Shown here one piece after another: positions 35,707 to 48,142 of a stretch of DNA of 64,000 nt. The position numbers and the translations under genes were made by a program. Source of the DNA: Dioszegia crocea (taxonomy: Eukaryota; Basidiomycota; Tremellomycetes; Tremellales; Bulleribasidiaceae); assembly GCA_001600615.1 (NCBI GenBank), contig BCKK01000001.1, positions 1,279,082 through 1,343,081 on the forward strand. The letters run 5' to 3'. Each line of letters opens with the position of its first letter. The stretch's first letter is position 1. Under the pieces are notes generated by a model. That model ran no database searches. It was given only the letters and a program-made list of their open reading frames with translations, and was not told the DNA's origin.

Positions 35707-36329
35707 GTTGAGTATGAGTATGTATCTGCGGTAGATACACGGTTCCTCGTCGATATTTGAGCCATCTTGCTTTATATACTCTTGACAAGACTTGGAAGCA
35801 AGTGATAAAGGTGCGCCGGACCTTTTCGCGGAGCCTTCTTTTCGCTTCTCGCCGGCCCGATCTCACCGAACGGACATACACCAAACTCCGCTGAGACAGC
35901 CTCGGCCATCGGCGTTTTCGGTGCTGCCGGCATGATCTCGCTAGTATGACGCATCGGAACTTCGCATCTTTGGCAGCGAGGAGCTGCGACTCCCTTGAGT
36001 CATGGCGGTGAGGCCGAGAACTCTCAGTCAGGGAAGCGATGCGATTCAGGATAAAGGGGCAGGCGTCGAGGCTCGTGTCAGGCGCAAGATCCAAGGCTAT
36101 CCAAGGAAGTTCGAGGTCTGGTACGTAAAATGACTCCGGAGGTCAGCAAGAGCCATGCTCGGTCCCTTGGCTGTGACGCAGGAGGACAGAGGCGGGAAGC
36201 GAGAGAGCGAAGGATCGGGTCGGCCGCCGATCTTGTCAGCTGCGCAAGTATATAAGATCTTGACAGTCCCGTCCAGAGTTTCCCCCCAACTCTTTCTCAC
36301 GACATTACTCATACTCCACGACTATTAAA
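35707..36329. promoter_or_regulatory. Divergent promoter with two TATA boxes
   Basis: A 623-bp region between the dehydrogenase (minus) and the secreted glycoprotein (plus). Each side has its own TATA box: 35771-35780 (minus) and GTATATAAGAT at 36248-36257 (plus), 65-80 bp from the respective ATG. This is typical of strongly regulated genes. Confidence 0.55.
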
Positions 36330-37385
36330 ATGCGTTTCTCTACCACCCTCGCTCTCGTCGCCGGCGCTGCCACTGCTGCCGCCCAGGTCGCTCTTCCGTC
36401 ATCTATATTGGGCATGCCGTGCGTGACCACATCTCTGACGATTCTTCACAGGCTGACAATTGCACAGCTTTGGTGCCCAGTGCCAGGCTGCGGTCCTGCA
36501 GACGCTGACCAATGGCTCCTTCGCTCAGTGCTTCCCCACCGCCACCCTCCTTCCTCGTGAGTGCCTGATATGATGGAATCCCCTCTTGAGCTAAGGCTGC
36601 AGTACTCTCCTCCAATGGATCCATCATCCCCATTTTGGACGGCTTCATGACCAACCTGTGCTACACTTCCCCCTGTTCAAACGCCACCTTGAGCGCCGCT
36701 GCTCAGGCCATTGCCACCGGGTGTGCTGCCGACCTCCAGACAGCCAAGTTGCCCAACAACACCGTGCAGGCTGCCTTCTCCATCTACCCCACCCTCCGAG
36801 AGGTCCTTTGCTTGAAGACGTGAGTCATATAGAGGGCGCGGGTCACTGACGATTCAGCTCCAACCCCTACACCGCCCAGTCGTATGGAGGAGCACTCGGC
36901 CCTGCCCCTATCCCCATCTCGGCGGCTTACAACCAGACCAACGGCACTTTCTGTGTCTCGTCGGTTCTTACCCAGTTCTCGGCTTACCTCGGTGCCAACA
37001 TCACTGTCCCCTACATCGTGACCGCTGCCAGCGGAGGTAACAGCACCGCTGTCAACCTCGTCAAATCCGTCAACCCCAACATCTTGTGCAACAACTGCAT
37101 CTTTGGCGCTGTCGGTGTCATTGAGGCAGCCTACCCCGCTGTCGCCCGTGTCCCCATCGCCAGCGTGCTTGCCTACGCCAACCTTTCCTTCCCCGACCGG
37201 AACGCGACCTTGAACAGCGTCATGAACAGCACCTGCGCGTACATCCCGCTTGTTGTCAACTCAAGTGAGTCACGAGTTTAGGATGAGAGATTCCGCAGAC
37301 TGACCCTGCAGCTGTCTTGCCGACCAACGTCACCGTGTCGATCGTCAACTCGACCTTCACACCCCGATTGTCGCCAGCCGCATAA
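36330..37385 (+). CDS. Secreted Cys-containing glycoprotein of unknown function
   Basis: Five exons from ATG 36330 to TAA 37383-37385, about 275 residues. The N-terminus MRFSTTLALVAGAATAAAQ is a strong signal peptide. The mature protein has about ten cysteines, including QCQ, QCF, LCY, PCS, GCA, a C-N-N-C pair and TCA near the end, plus more than ten N-glycosylation sequons. Hydrophobic Ala/Val-rich stretches look like packed helices rather than membrane spans. There is no C-terminal GPI signal (it ends RLSPAA). I do not recognise the family; similar secreted proteins of unknown role are common in tremellomycetes. Codon use is strongly biased to C-ending codons, which suggests high expression. 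Confidence 0.75.
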
Positions 37386-37705
37386 ATTGCGTCGACTAGA
37401 GTGGGCCTGCGATTTAGATGACTTCTGGACCTTTGTAGCTTTGATACGTTATAATTATGCTCTTGATATGTACATGCAAAGTATCCTGTCGTATTCTCAG
37501 TCCCTCCGACACAGTCCAGGTCGCAGGTCCAGCAGGGAACATTGAGAGGAAATGTGGTCATCTACCGAGCTATTCTGGGCCCTCCTGCCTCCACCCCCAT
37601 CGTGCATCTCCATCAATCTCCATCGTGCCTTGCGCATTGCAATTGCATTTCTTAGACACAGCGCTCACCACCTGCCAATCGTACATTGCCAATGCGCCTC
37701 CCACT
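37386..37705. promoter_or_regulatory. Upstream region of the Trk transporter
   Basis: A 320-bp spacer between two plus-strand genes. The open frame of the next gene extends upstream without an ATG. No distinct promoter element is visible. Confidence 0.3.
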
Positions 37706-40567
37706 ATGACCTCGCTGTCCGCGCCTCGGTCTGCGATAACCTCTCTCATACAGGACATCTACGCATCTCTCAATTGGTTTAGAATCCACCTCCTCGTGTT
37801 CACTTTCCTTCCCCTGCTGTCAGTCGCGCGTATGGCTCACTCTGGCTCTTTGCTGACTTTACAGCTTCTCAGGATTCTTCTCAGCTGCTAATCCTTCCCA
37901 GGCTTCAGCAGCTAGAGATGGGGACTTCATCACCCATTACATCGATTCCTTGTTCATGTGTTTCTCTGCTATGACGGGAACTGGGATTTCGACCATCAGT
38001 GTCAGCCCATTGAGTACGCCTCAACAGGCGTTTCTGTTTGTTCTGATCATTCTAGGAGACATGGTATGTCTCTCTGAAACCGAAGGATCATGCTGAAGCC
38101 ACAGTCAGTCGTGAATCTCATCACGCTTCTCTGTCGAATGTGCGCGGTTTCTTGACCATGGAGCTCGATCATCGGCTGATACTACAGAGTCTGGTGGAGA
38201 CAAAGCTGCCCAGAAGTGGTACACTCTAAGCTACTCGAAGATCTGTATACGCATCGCGGTGCCTTGGAGGAAGCGCGACTGGAGGCTGGGCCCGACAGTC
38301 TCGACTCCGGATCAGCTTCACGAAACGGCGACAAACGCTGGAAGGAGCGGATGGATCCTCACACCTCGGATGCTCACGGTGAGGAGCGCAGGCTATCTCA
38401 ACCAAAACCGCAACAGCCTGCCAGAGACACGCATTCAGCGGACAGCTCAGCGGCGACAGGCGGGCGGGAGAGGGCGAAGGCAACACACAGCGGTACTGGC
38501 TTCAGCAGCAGCAATGGCGACCAGCACGTAAGGCTCCGACACGGCAATGCGGTCAAGAAGGGCAAAGATCCACACGCTTCGGTCGCCCACGCATCCTCAG
38601 GCCGCAAACGACACTCGGGTCGGGGGGGCTTTCCGGGCGCCCATCAAATCCTTCCTGATCTCATCCGCGTGATCTCTCCCCGTTCACAATCTTACTTGTC
38701 CGGCCTTCTTCGACAGGGCAAAGATGATGGGCACTTGGCTCGAGATATCAGCCGCGCGGTGAAGAAGCCCTTCAAAGATCAACAGAAGGAGTCGAGGAAC
38801 AGACATGCCTTGGCCGTAGGTTGGTTGCCCGAGGCCATACGGGATATTGTCACCAATGACAGTTCGCAATTCTTCGAGGAGGAGCTGGAGGCCCGAGAAC
38901 TTGAGATTCTAGGTTCCATGGAGTATCGGGCGACAAAGCTCATGGCAGGCATCCTCTTCGCCGTGAGTACAAGTGACCCTCTGGAGGCTGATGCTGAGTA
39001 GCACATCTTCTTCTGGATCATGATACCTTCGGCGATGATGGCCATCTACTTTGTCAGGGTACACTACTGGGATACCAATTTCCAAATCAATGGGTCCATT
39101 CAGACTGGCAATGTTCATACAACCTGGTTCGCCTTCTTCCAGGGAGCTTGTGAGTCGTCTTTGATGGTTATAGACTTAAGCTGAAAACACTAGCCGCATA
39201 CGCGAGCTGTGGATTATCGTCAGTCAAAACATGATCTGGCTTACGTTCCAGTCTCGTCGATGAGCTCATGATCCCCTTCCAAAACTGTTTCTTCCTAATC
39301 TACGTTCTCATCGCTGTCATGCTCGCCGGTAACCAGGTCCTGCCTGTTTTCCTACGCCTTGAGATCTGGCTTGTAAGCAAAATGGTGAAGGAAGGTAGCG
39401 AGCTATATGTCCTGCTTCACTTCATCCTCACTCACGGTCGTCGGTGAGTCTAGATTGTACCCGCTCGAACCAGCGCTGATTGTGCAGTGTTTCCCTGTAC
39501 ATCTTTCCCAGATACCAGAGCTGGTGGCTATTTGCTATCGAGATTTTCCTCTGGTGAGCTTGCACTCCTCAGCTGTGTGCTCGCTGACCTTGCCTAGGAT
39601 AATCGGCACAGCGGCTCTCATCGTCTTCAACCAAGATCTCGGATACTATGACACCCTTGGAGAGCCATTTCAACGATTTTCGGTTGCCTTATTCCAATCG
39701 TTATGCGCGAGAGCAACCGGGTTCGACATAGTACAGCTGGCCTATCTGGCTCCGGCGACCCCGTAGGTCATTTCCGTTGGGCGATAAAAACTATCGCTGA
39801 TGGGCCAGATTTCTATACCTGGTACATTGGCCAATGCTCCCAAGCAGGCCATAGCTAAAATGCGCAGATGTTGATCTTCACGAGCAATTATTCGATGGTC
39901 ATGGCCATTCGTTCAACGAATGTGTACGAGGAGCGAGGTATGTCTCAGAGGCGGTGGCTATAGCTGGAGCTGACGAAGCAGCCCTCGGCCTGAACGGTGA
40001 ACACGCCCCGGGCAAGCACAATGAGAAAGCCAATCAGGGTGGTAAAGGTCACATCTATGCCAAGTATCTCACCGAACACCTGCTGCCCCAAATCTACTTT
40101 GACCTGTGGCCGGTTTTCGTCGGTACTCTCCTAATCCTCATCATCGAACGAACCAACCTCGTCGATCCGAACAATGTGGGCTGGTTAGGGGTGTTTCAGA
40201 TCTTCTACGAGGTCATCAGTGGGTATGCCAACGTCGGTTTGAGCTATTCAAACCCGTAAGTCATCGGGTCCTACTATCCATAATCTAGCTAACTCTGTAG
40301 GTTTAATACATCAAGTCTGACTTCTGCTTTCCGCAATTTGAGCAAATTTATCGTGGGTACCACTGCACTTCTCAACCATCCGAATGATCTAAGCTCACTT
40401 ACTAGATGATACTGCTTATGCTGCGCGGAAGACATCGCGGGCTTCCTCTCGCCATAGATCGTGCGACGATGTTTCCCGTTGAGTATGAGCGCCTTAGCCA
40501 CGGTGATCGAGAACAAGTGGAGGAAGACCGAGTGAACGAGGCGGGGCAACAGGCCGAGGATGACTAG
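37706..40567 (+). CDS. TRK1: Trk-type potassium transporter
   Basis: A multi-exon gene from ATG 37706 to TAG 40565-40567, about 780 residues. The first membrane-pore-membrane unit is visible: LNWFRIHLLVFTFLPLL, then HYIDSLFMCFSAMTGTGIST (the TGTG pore-filter segment). A long hydrophilic cytosolic loop (about 260 residues, Arg/Lys/Ser-rich) follows, as in fungal Trk1. The later units have MEYRATKLMAGILFA, VHTTWFAFFQGASAYASCGL, MIPFQNCFFLIYVLIAVMLA, FQSLCARATGFDIVQLA and FYEVISGYANVGLSYSNP. The end is ILLMLRGRHRGLPLAIDRA, a typical fungal Trk C-terminus. It mediates K+ uptake at the plasma membrane. A TAA near 38227 lies in a different frame and is avoided by the splice at 38188. Confidence 0.85.
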
Positions 40568-40894
40568 ACAGCTTTGGATGGAAGGATCCGCCTCCAGGCG
40601 GAATCCCTTCTATTTGTTTCGCCGCGGTGTCGTACTGGTCCTGCAATGAGCCTACATTGAGTCTCAGTTGCTTCTGAAGTTGCTGTATACTTCGAAGTGC
40701 CACAAATCTTCCAGTCGACAGTTGGACTCGCCAACCCTCACCAGCCCTTGCCAGCCCTTGCCAGCTAAATCTGGGATGCCGGCAGGCGGAAAGACACTGC
40801 GGAACGCGGATCAACGCGGAACGATCCGCGCTATCCGCACTTCACCATTCATTTTGGCTGCACTAGCGATCGACTCTACCCCATACTGGACGTA
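40568..40894. repeat. Intergenic region with short direct repeats
   Basis: A 327-bp spacer. It contains a tandem CCAGCCCTTG repeat (about 40738-40768, nearly three units) and, just downstream (about 40798-40832), repeated GCGGAACGCGGAT-like units with a nearby inverted GATCCGC. These could be local slippage products or regulator sites for TF3, which starts at 40895. Confidence 0.45.
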
Positions 40895-43161
40895 ATGCAG
40901 AATGAGGGGAATGAGGGGCAGCCTGAGCAGAAGAAACGAAAGCAGGGTGACAAGTCCGAGAACGGAGCGGCATGTATTCGGGTAAGTTGTTTTGTCTTAC
41001 TTCGCGCCGGCGCCGGAGCGCCATGGTCACCAACTCATCCTCCAGTGTACCACTATGAAGCGCAAGGCAAGTCCGTTTTCATCTGCTCACTTCTCTGTCG
41101 ATTTGCGCCTGACCCAAATAGTGCGGTAAGTGATCCTCGTCTTTACAACCTGACCTATTTAGGCCTTAAATTAGGCGACAAAGACCCATGTTCAAGATGC
41201 GTTAGAGCCGGAGCTGCCTGTCACGTCAAGGACGAGAGTGAGTTGGGATATTTGCCCTTGGCTAAAGTTGACCTCTTGTCAAGCATCCGCACGAATGCAG
41301 AGCCATGGCCAGACCGCAGCCGAGTTTCCGGTTGGTTCGGCCGGGACGATGGAACTGGTGAAGAAGTTCTTCCAAAAGGAGGTCATCTTCAAGCACATCA
41401 TTGACGAAGATGTGAGTAGACTGCCGACGTTGCTGATAGATCAGACTTTTACTGCCAGGCTCTCACTAGCGAAGGGCGATCCAGAGCTCGCCGTCGTCCG
41501 TGCCATGTGCGCGGTCGGCATGCTCAAAGGCGAGCATCTCCAGACTGAGAGCGATGATCATGCCAAAGCTGCCCGTGCCCATCTTGACACCGCTCTAAAC
41601 TCTCAGCTACCTCAAGTTGACATAATACTCGGTAAGTCACAACAAAGCACGAGAGCTGATAGCTCAGCGCTATCAATACTTGTTGCGTACTATTGTCACC
41701 ACGGAAACTGGTTCATGACCTACCGCTCCGCTGTGGAAGCAGTGGGCTATTGCACCGCTACAGGCTTACACTTACCCAAGAATCATCCAGCTCTAGGCGG
41801 CGGTTACTTCTTCCAGCGGAACGAAAGAGTCAGCATGGACGACTTTGAATTGCGCCTGTTTTGGCTGGTCTATTCTTGGTATCGTCAAATGTGAGTATTG
41901 CGCAGAAGATCGCTGATGACTGTGTGACTGCGGCGCCTCAATATACTCCCAGTGCCCTTGTTGACGACTGGATTTGTCTATGTCTTCCCATAGATCGAGG
42001 TACAGCGAAGGCGTTGTCCACGGTAAGTCCTGAACACCGGATAAGAAGATTGATTGTGTAGCAAGGCCTTCCGTACAGCTCGCACCAGCAGCTCAGCAGT
42101 TTGGAGTTCTTCACTCGCCACGAGAAACTCGAGTACGTTCCTCTGGCGTCGAGCACTAACTCTAATAGTGGCTTCGGCCTGTACATCAAAGCAAGCGCTA
42201 TGCTGGGCCGGATACAGGACGTGCTCCGGCGCTTTTGCACCACAGAATACACTATCGATTCTAATGAGCTGGAAAGAACTACCGTCACCTTGGGAATACG
42301 GCTTGACAGCTTTCACGCTAGTATCACTGGGCTCTCTGGCCACAGGAGTGCATCAAATCTGGAAATGAACGGTACGTGCTATCTTTTTGGACTGGCTAAC
42401 ATTCAGCTACCAATGTTATGATTTGGACGGCGCAAATAGTAGGTATCCCACTGTGTGTTCTAGCTGAGCCCACTGAGCCCATAGCTGCTATACGAATCGA
42501 CTGTCCGACTTATAGGGCGCTTTGTGCCTGCAGACGTACGAGAACCGAGGATTGACACGGTCGCGATGGCCATGATTAGTAAGTCAAGCACCAGGTTGTC
42601 GAGCTCATGGTGTAGGTATAGCATCCGATGCACGACGAGCGCTCTCCGTACACGAGCCTCAGTAAGCCCTGATGTCTCATCAGGCTCTTCCCCATGCTAA
42701 AATGCTAGGTCTGACATCGACCGCTTCGTCTTTTGGTGCTGGATGGCCACTGCACGGCTATGCGTAAGAGTCGAGCGAGACCCAGGAGACTTTGCAGATC
42801 TGTGCGAAGTGCTCGATAAATTACTGCCGCTAGGCGAGACTGTTGAATCGCTCAAAATTGCCTTGCTGTGAGTTGATTAGTTTGATAGGGTATGTACTGA
42901 CATCGCAGCGACGCGTTGGAGAACATTGGCAAGTCCGTCCCGTACGGTCCCATATTAGCCAGTATGGTGTACACCGAGAGAGATGGGGAGAAAGAATCTT
43001 CTGTAAGTCATGTTTGTATCCGGGAATGGGTCAGGCTGACTGCTGCGAAGATCGACACGAGACTGGCTCGTGTGTTGGGTAACACCCAAAATCTTCCTGC
43101 ACCTAATCCTCTCCTTCTGGAATCAATTCTGAATCGTCCGACACCCGTTAGGAATACCTAA
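40895..43161 (+). CDS. Zn2Cys6 transcription regulator TF3
   Basis: A highly split gene from ATG 40895 to 43161, roughly 570 residues; the 3' half was followed only in part. The zinc cluster is assembled from four exons: 40895-40981 (ending ACIR), 41046-41066 (CTTMKRK), a 4-nt exon 41122-41125 (TGCG), and the exon from 41163 (LKLGDKDPCSRCVRAGAAC). Together they give Cx2Cx6Cx9Cx2Cx6C. The second exon ends at a GC donor. The rest resembles a fungal regulator: FFQKEVIFKHIIDED, LSILVAYYCHHGNWFMTYRS, AVGYCTATGLHLP, and FELRLFWLVYSWYRQ. The target is unknown. Neighbours are the Trk transporter upstream and convergent symplekin downstream. Confidence 0.75.
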
Positions 43162-43248
43162 ATGGAGGTGCTTTGTGTAGCTCGCCGACGTGTAATTGAT
43201 AGATCGGCTACTCATGTACATTGCACTATAATGTAATACATCTGCAAA

Positions 43249-46200
43249 TTATGCTTCTCCGAATATCTGCCCTCAGTCAGCAGGTTATCAAACAATGGGA
43301 GTATAGACTCACCTCAACCAAGGCAGCTTTAGCCTGTGGCTTGCTTCCCAAAAAGCCCTTCAGTCCCCCTCTCAATGTTGGCTGCTTCTCCACCACGTCC
43401 TTGAGCCACTCTTTTGGCAATTGCAACAGCGCCCCGAAGCTGTGAGGCGCGATTGCCTTGGCGAGCCGAACAAATCCGTCCCACAACTGCGCATTGGTCC
43501 ATATTTTCCGTGCGACCAGTTTTGGTAGAACGGTATTGGCGACAAATGGTACGAGGGATTTGTATGTCGTGACGGCCTGAATGACGGTCCGCATGAAGAC
43601 CATAGGGAGAGTTGGTAGGTCGGCGATACGAGTGAGGGCGGAAGCGAGGACATCCGAGCGGAAGACTGCAGTCATGGAGAAGCAGATCCCGATAGCCTCG
43701 ATTGTGGATTTGATGTTGGCAGGGGCGGGGAGGGGTGGAGGAGTGCCGTCTGTGGGTGGAGGTATTTCGGTCGAGTGGAGGGCTACAAGGAGATCCGCCG
43801 GTGTGAGTTTCTGCAGCGCGCTGGCAAAAGCCGTGCGAACGAGATCTCTCGAGTCGGGGGAGGACAAGATCGAGACGATCCGGGGTATCTGCTTTTCAAT
43901 CTCGGCCTGGAGTTGTCAGTCGAGCGCAGAAGAATTCGTCCGGAAGGCACTCACGCGCTCCAGAGTCCCAATGATGGGGATGATAAACCTCGGATCCAGC
44001 TCTCTTTCACGCATCAAACCCTTGACTAGATCCCTTACAACTGCAGTCGCCCCTTCTGCCGAAAGCACCGTCATTGTCCGCAGCACGAGTTTATCTGCCC
44101 CAGGTGGGAAGTCCCGAAGGATAGACTGCAATTTCTCGGTGGCGCCCAGACTTTGTATGAGGGGACTGAGCATCTGCTCGACGGTATCCTGGATGTCGGG
44201 TTCGAGGCGGGGATATAGGCGGAAGATATCATCCAGCAGGTCCTGATGTCGACGGGAGAGCGCGAATGCGAGTTCGACGTGTTGTTGAACCGTGTCTACC
44301 GATACTGGCGCTGAGGCCAGGTACTTGCTGTCCGAAGTCGGGTCGACCTTCTTTTCCGCCTCATCCACCTCCATCTTATCCTCCTTATCCGCCCTAGGAC
44401 CTGACTCTAGACGCCGCAAAACGACTAGGGCAAAGTCCACAATCTTGCCTGACATGGCCGAACCAGGTACCCAGCGCCGGACAGTACTGATTGCCAACAC
44501 CCGAATTTTTCGATCTGGGTATGTGCACAACTGCAGTAAAGTCCGCAAAGCGTAATCTCTGATCGGTGGACGATTTTCGACCAGATCTCTTAGAGCTAAA
44601 AATCCGACAATCGACCTTTCCGAGTCTTCGCAGAGTTTCGCAAGTTTATCGATGACATCGGTGGGTATCTCGGGTAGGGAAGTGAGGAAGGTGGATAGTG
44701 ATTTGTCTTTGCCGTCGATTTTGGGCAAGTAGGAAGTGAGAATGGCGTCGAGGTGGGAGGTATACCGTGTCGGCTGTTCTCGAGCGAGTTTCTGGGCATA
44801 CCATTCCTCGTTAAGCCATATTGCGGCAAATTTCGACCTTTTGAGATCAGCTGGGCTGCGGCTTTGGTATGTAAAAACTGACCTCGTTGAAAAGTCCGCA
44901 GTGACAAACTCTCCAATCCCTTTTCTGCCCACTTCGCCTCGAGTCGCCAGCCTCGCCAATAGTAGCATCCACATCTCCTTCGACTGGACCACTGATCGTA
45001 TTCCGTCTGATTGAGCGGGATCGTCTGGGAGATCCGCCAACACAGCGCCATTTTCCCATATTCTCTCCATGAGACTGATCAGGATGTCGTCTCTTTCAGC
45101 ATGGTCGAGGGGGAGAGGAGGTGGCAGAGTAAAGTCGGCGAATGTAATGGCTTCATCGAGAGCCTCGTCGTCGGCAATCTAACGCGTTAGCGCTGAAAGG
45201 ATCTTGGCAATTTCGACTCACCATCAACTCATCATCGTCCATTTCCATATCCAGCGGATTGACAATCTCGTCGTCTTCCTCATCCTTGACGCCGGCAACT
45301 CCCAACACCGAAGCTAGGATAGGCATGGCATCCACGTTCCTCTGCTCAAGATTGCGTCTCGCGTTCTGGAAGGATCAGCTCCTGGGCCCTAGGATATGCA
45401 ACAAAAAGGCTGACCTCAAAGGCTGCTCTTATCAATTCAGCATCGATCAGGGCCAGACCCGCCATTACCACATCCACCACGCTCTCCAGTGGGAATTGCG
45501 AGACGTCGACTTCTGGCCCCTTGCCCTTGCCCGAGCCTTGAGACACCAGTCCCTCGAATCTCGCCCGCTTTGCCCCTTGTGCGCTAGACTCTGCCTCTAG
45601 CGGATGCTTTCCTCTGGACCCCCCCTCGCCACCATCCTCGGCCTTCCTTAAGCGTCTGTTTTCCTGTTCTGCAGCCCAAGACATTTCGAGACGCGTCTTC
45701 TGGCGATAAAGCGCGTCGTTGAGCTGAGCGCTGAACTGGCTGAGAGGGGAGTATCTGAAGAATTAATAGGTCATTCTTTGCGCAACCCGACCGAACTTAC
45801 TTCAGCAGATGAGCCATTGTCATGCGCAGCGTCTTCTCCACGGAACGGACGACCATGGCGGGTCGCCCCTTGCTTTCCAGCGCAGCCGGTGTCCAGCTAG
45901 TCAAAGAGGTTATAAATGCCGGAGCGAGGATTGGACGTGATTTGCACAATAAGGGGATGACTTGGATGACGGGATGGAGGAGTGCGGGATCACTGATGAT
46001 TAGCTCGCTCTGGACATGTAAACTCACCTCGATGTGAACAATTGAGAGACAAGCTGATTTCTCAATAGTATAGCCTCTTCCTCCAGCTCAGCAGCAGATA
46101 GCATGGAATCACGCGAAATGATACTGATGCTCGGATCGCTGCCTGTCTGCTTTTGTAGCTAATCTATGTCAGCTCTTCCGCTACAAGGGGAGACATTGAA

Positions 46201-46964
46201 CGCACTCGTGGATCTGCAGCAGCAGCTCTTGTTCCCGCCAACAGCACTTTCTGTATATATTTCCATGCCACGGCTTTGACACCGGAGTTCTGAGGCTGGG
46301 CAGCGGAGTCAACGACAAGCGAGATGATGCGAATCTTCGAGGATTTGAATAGGTCATATATCTGCTGTGGAGGTCGAGAGGTCGCTCTGCAAAATCAGCT
46401 CATGATGAGTATCGACTTACAGTACTCTGAAGAGGATAGGATGCAGCGTCGCAAATATTGGAATGACAGCCTTGAGCGTTGAGATGGAATTGCTGTGGAC
46501 GAGCTTGTTCAGGGCTTTCAAGGAGGACTGTGCGACTGCGAGGTCAGCTCTGGAGCACAAGTATCAAGTCTACACGCTGAAGCACTCATACACGAGAGCT
46601 ACGATTCACAGCGGCGTTCCTGTAAGAAAGACCTACCCTTGACCTTGACGTCTCCAGACAGACCCCCGCGTCCCACCGCCAATCCCACCATTTCCAGCGT
46701 CCACGCTCGTAATAATCCCTCCTCCCCTCCATCCACTACCATTGGGAGCAGCTGAGCACACACATCCGGTAACGCTTCTGGATGCTCTTCGAATCGCTGA
46801 GCTGCTTGCACCAAGGCTGCGGCCTGCGCGGCAGACTCGCCAGGTAGAGTGATAGCAGCTGCAAACGCTTGCAGGGGGTCGGCGACAGCTACGGAAGCCG
46901 TCGAAGGACCGGCAGCTGGGATCACCGAGGAGGACGTGATGTCCTCATCTGCGTAGAGCGACAT
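43249..46964 (-). CDS. PTA1: Symplekin/Pta1, scaffold of the mRNA cleavage and polyadenylation factor
   Basis: A multi-exon gene on the minus strand from ATG 46964 to TAA 43251-43249, about 1,080 residues. The N-terminal HEAT-repeat domain is seen in the first exons (PLQAFAAAITLPGES..., RAWTLEMVGLAVG, SSLKALNKLVHSNSISTLKA). A charged segment with RLRKAEDGGEGG and acidic MEMDDDELM follows. The C-terminal half has the symplekin blocks IPTDVIDKLAKLCEDSERSI, RDYALRTLLQLCTYPDRKIR and FALVVLRRLE, then LPTLPMVFMRTVIQAVTTYK and LWDGFVRLAKAIAPHSFGAL, all typical of the symplekin C-terminal domain. The last exon codes IFGEA after KAALVE. It holds CPF subunits together during 3' processing. It is divergent from VMA10 (209 bp between starts). 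Confidence 0.88.
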
Positions 46965-47173
46965 GATAGGCGGATTGTAGGGATATATCGAGGTGGACAA
47001 GTTGCAACTGCAGGCATGGGTAGATATTGTCGCTGATGCTGATCTGAAGCAGCTTACGGCATGGCCATTCTACCAGCCAAAAATGGTTCCGCCCTCCCTT
47101 GTATGGCTGTTGGATGATGCGCTCAGGCAGCTGCTATTCACATCTATCCTAGAGTATACAGAGCATAGAAGCA

Positions 47174-47824
47174 ATGGTGAGCGAACTCGCGGCTGGCCAT
47201 AGAGTCCCATAGCTGATCTTCAAGGCGGCAAACTCACAGGGTATCCAAACACTGCTTGAGGCGGAGAAGGAGGCCGCAAAGGTCGTTCAGAAGGCTAGAC
47301 AGTGTGAGTTTGGGTGCTATCCCTTGCTGCAGGTCTGCCTGCAGCTTCTGTTGCATCGACTGGAATCTCGAGTGTGATATAATGCTGACGTAGTGCTCAG
47401 ACCGGGTACAGAAGCTAAAGGACGCACGAAGCGAAGCCGCCAAGGAGATTGAGGAGTACAAGGCTAAGAAGGACAAGGAGTTCAAGCAGTTCGAGACCCA
47501 GGTGAGCTTTGCCTGTCTTGACTTGGGAGATCGTGGCAGTGATGGACGGTCCTGAGGCTGGTGAATCTGGTGGATCTAATTGACCGGGATTGTCAATGCT
47601 AGGCTTGACTACGCTACGACTTCTGGTAGAATGTGCTGATACCCCAGCACACATCCCAAACCACCTCATCCCAAAGCACTATCGACAACGAGACCTCCTC
47701 CCAGCTGAAAGAGCTCGAGAGCGCAGTCAAGTCCAACCAGGGTGGTGTGGTCAAAACGATCATTGACCGGGTGACGCAATGCGAGCCTGAGCTACACAGG
47801 AACTTGAGCAAGGTTGAGGCGTAG
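47174..47824 (+). CDS. VMA10: V-type H+-ATPase subunit G (Vma10)
   Basis: Four exons: 47174-47176 (only ATG), 47240-47303, about 47401-47501, and 47648-47824, giving about 115 residues. The protein starts MGIQTLLEAEKEAAKVVQKA, continues RQYRVQKLKDARSEAAKEIE and EYKAKKDKEFKQFETQ, and ends with a helical tail. This is the subunit G stator helix, which pairs with subunit E to hold the V1 head. The frame upstream of the ATG is closed by TAG, so exon 1 can only be the start codon plus 5' UTR. The 146-nt last intron is longer than the rest. Confidence 0.9.
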
Positions 47825-48142
47825 CAGAGATTGGAGGCGGCGTGACTAGATGTATTGTATACGAGCATTAGCTCTTCAGTCGATAATCGTCAATCGCAAC
47901 TAATACATATATGGCTGATGTACGGAGATTAACAACAGATCTACATTTGCGAACATAACGCATCGGTCAATCGACATCTCACATAGCACCTTCGCACTAC
48001 CCTCAGCAGCGGCATGTACACTCCTCGAGCCCCTTCAACAGCACCATATCTGTATCTCCTCCCCATCCTGAACCTTCAAAACCACCCCGCCGGTCACATC
48101 ACATGTCTGGATCGAACCCTCATCTTCGCCCCTGAATATCCC
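47825..48142. other. Intergenic region, convergent gene ends
   Basis: A 318-bp spacer between VMA10 and the C2H2 gene. I see no gene, repeat or clear terminator beyond A/T-rich stretches near 47900. Confidence 0.3.

Noticed and set aside
38216..38240. A frameshift or premature stop in the Trk transporter
   Set aside because: The stop lies in a frame not used. Splicing at 38188 with a split Ile codon gives a continuous frame (VWWRQSCPEVVHSKLLEDL).
40738..40832. A mobile element footprint at the short repeats
   Set aside because: The repeats are only about 10 bp long, with no target-site duplication or open frame; local slippage is simpler.
43581..44246. A 221-residue plus-strand open frame inside symplekin
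   Set aside because: It is antisense to conserved symplekin exons; its Ser/Arg-rich composition is what an antisense frame of a GC-rich gene gives.
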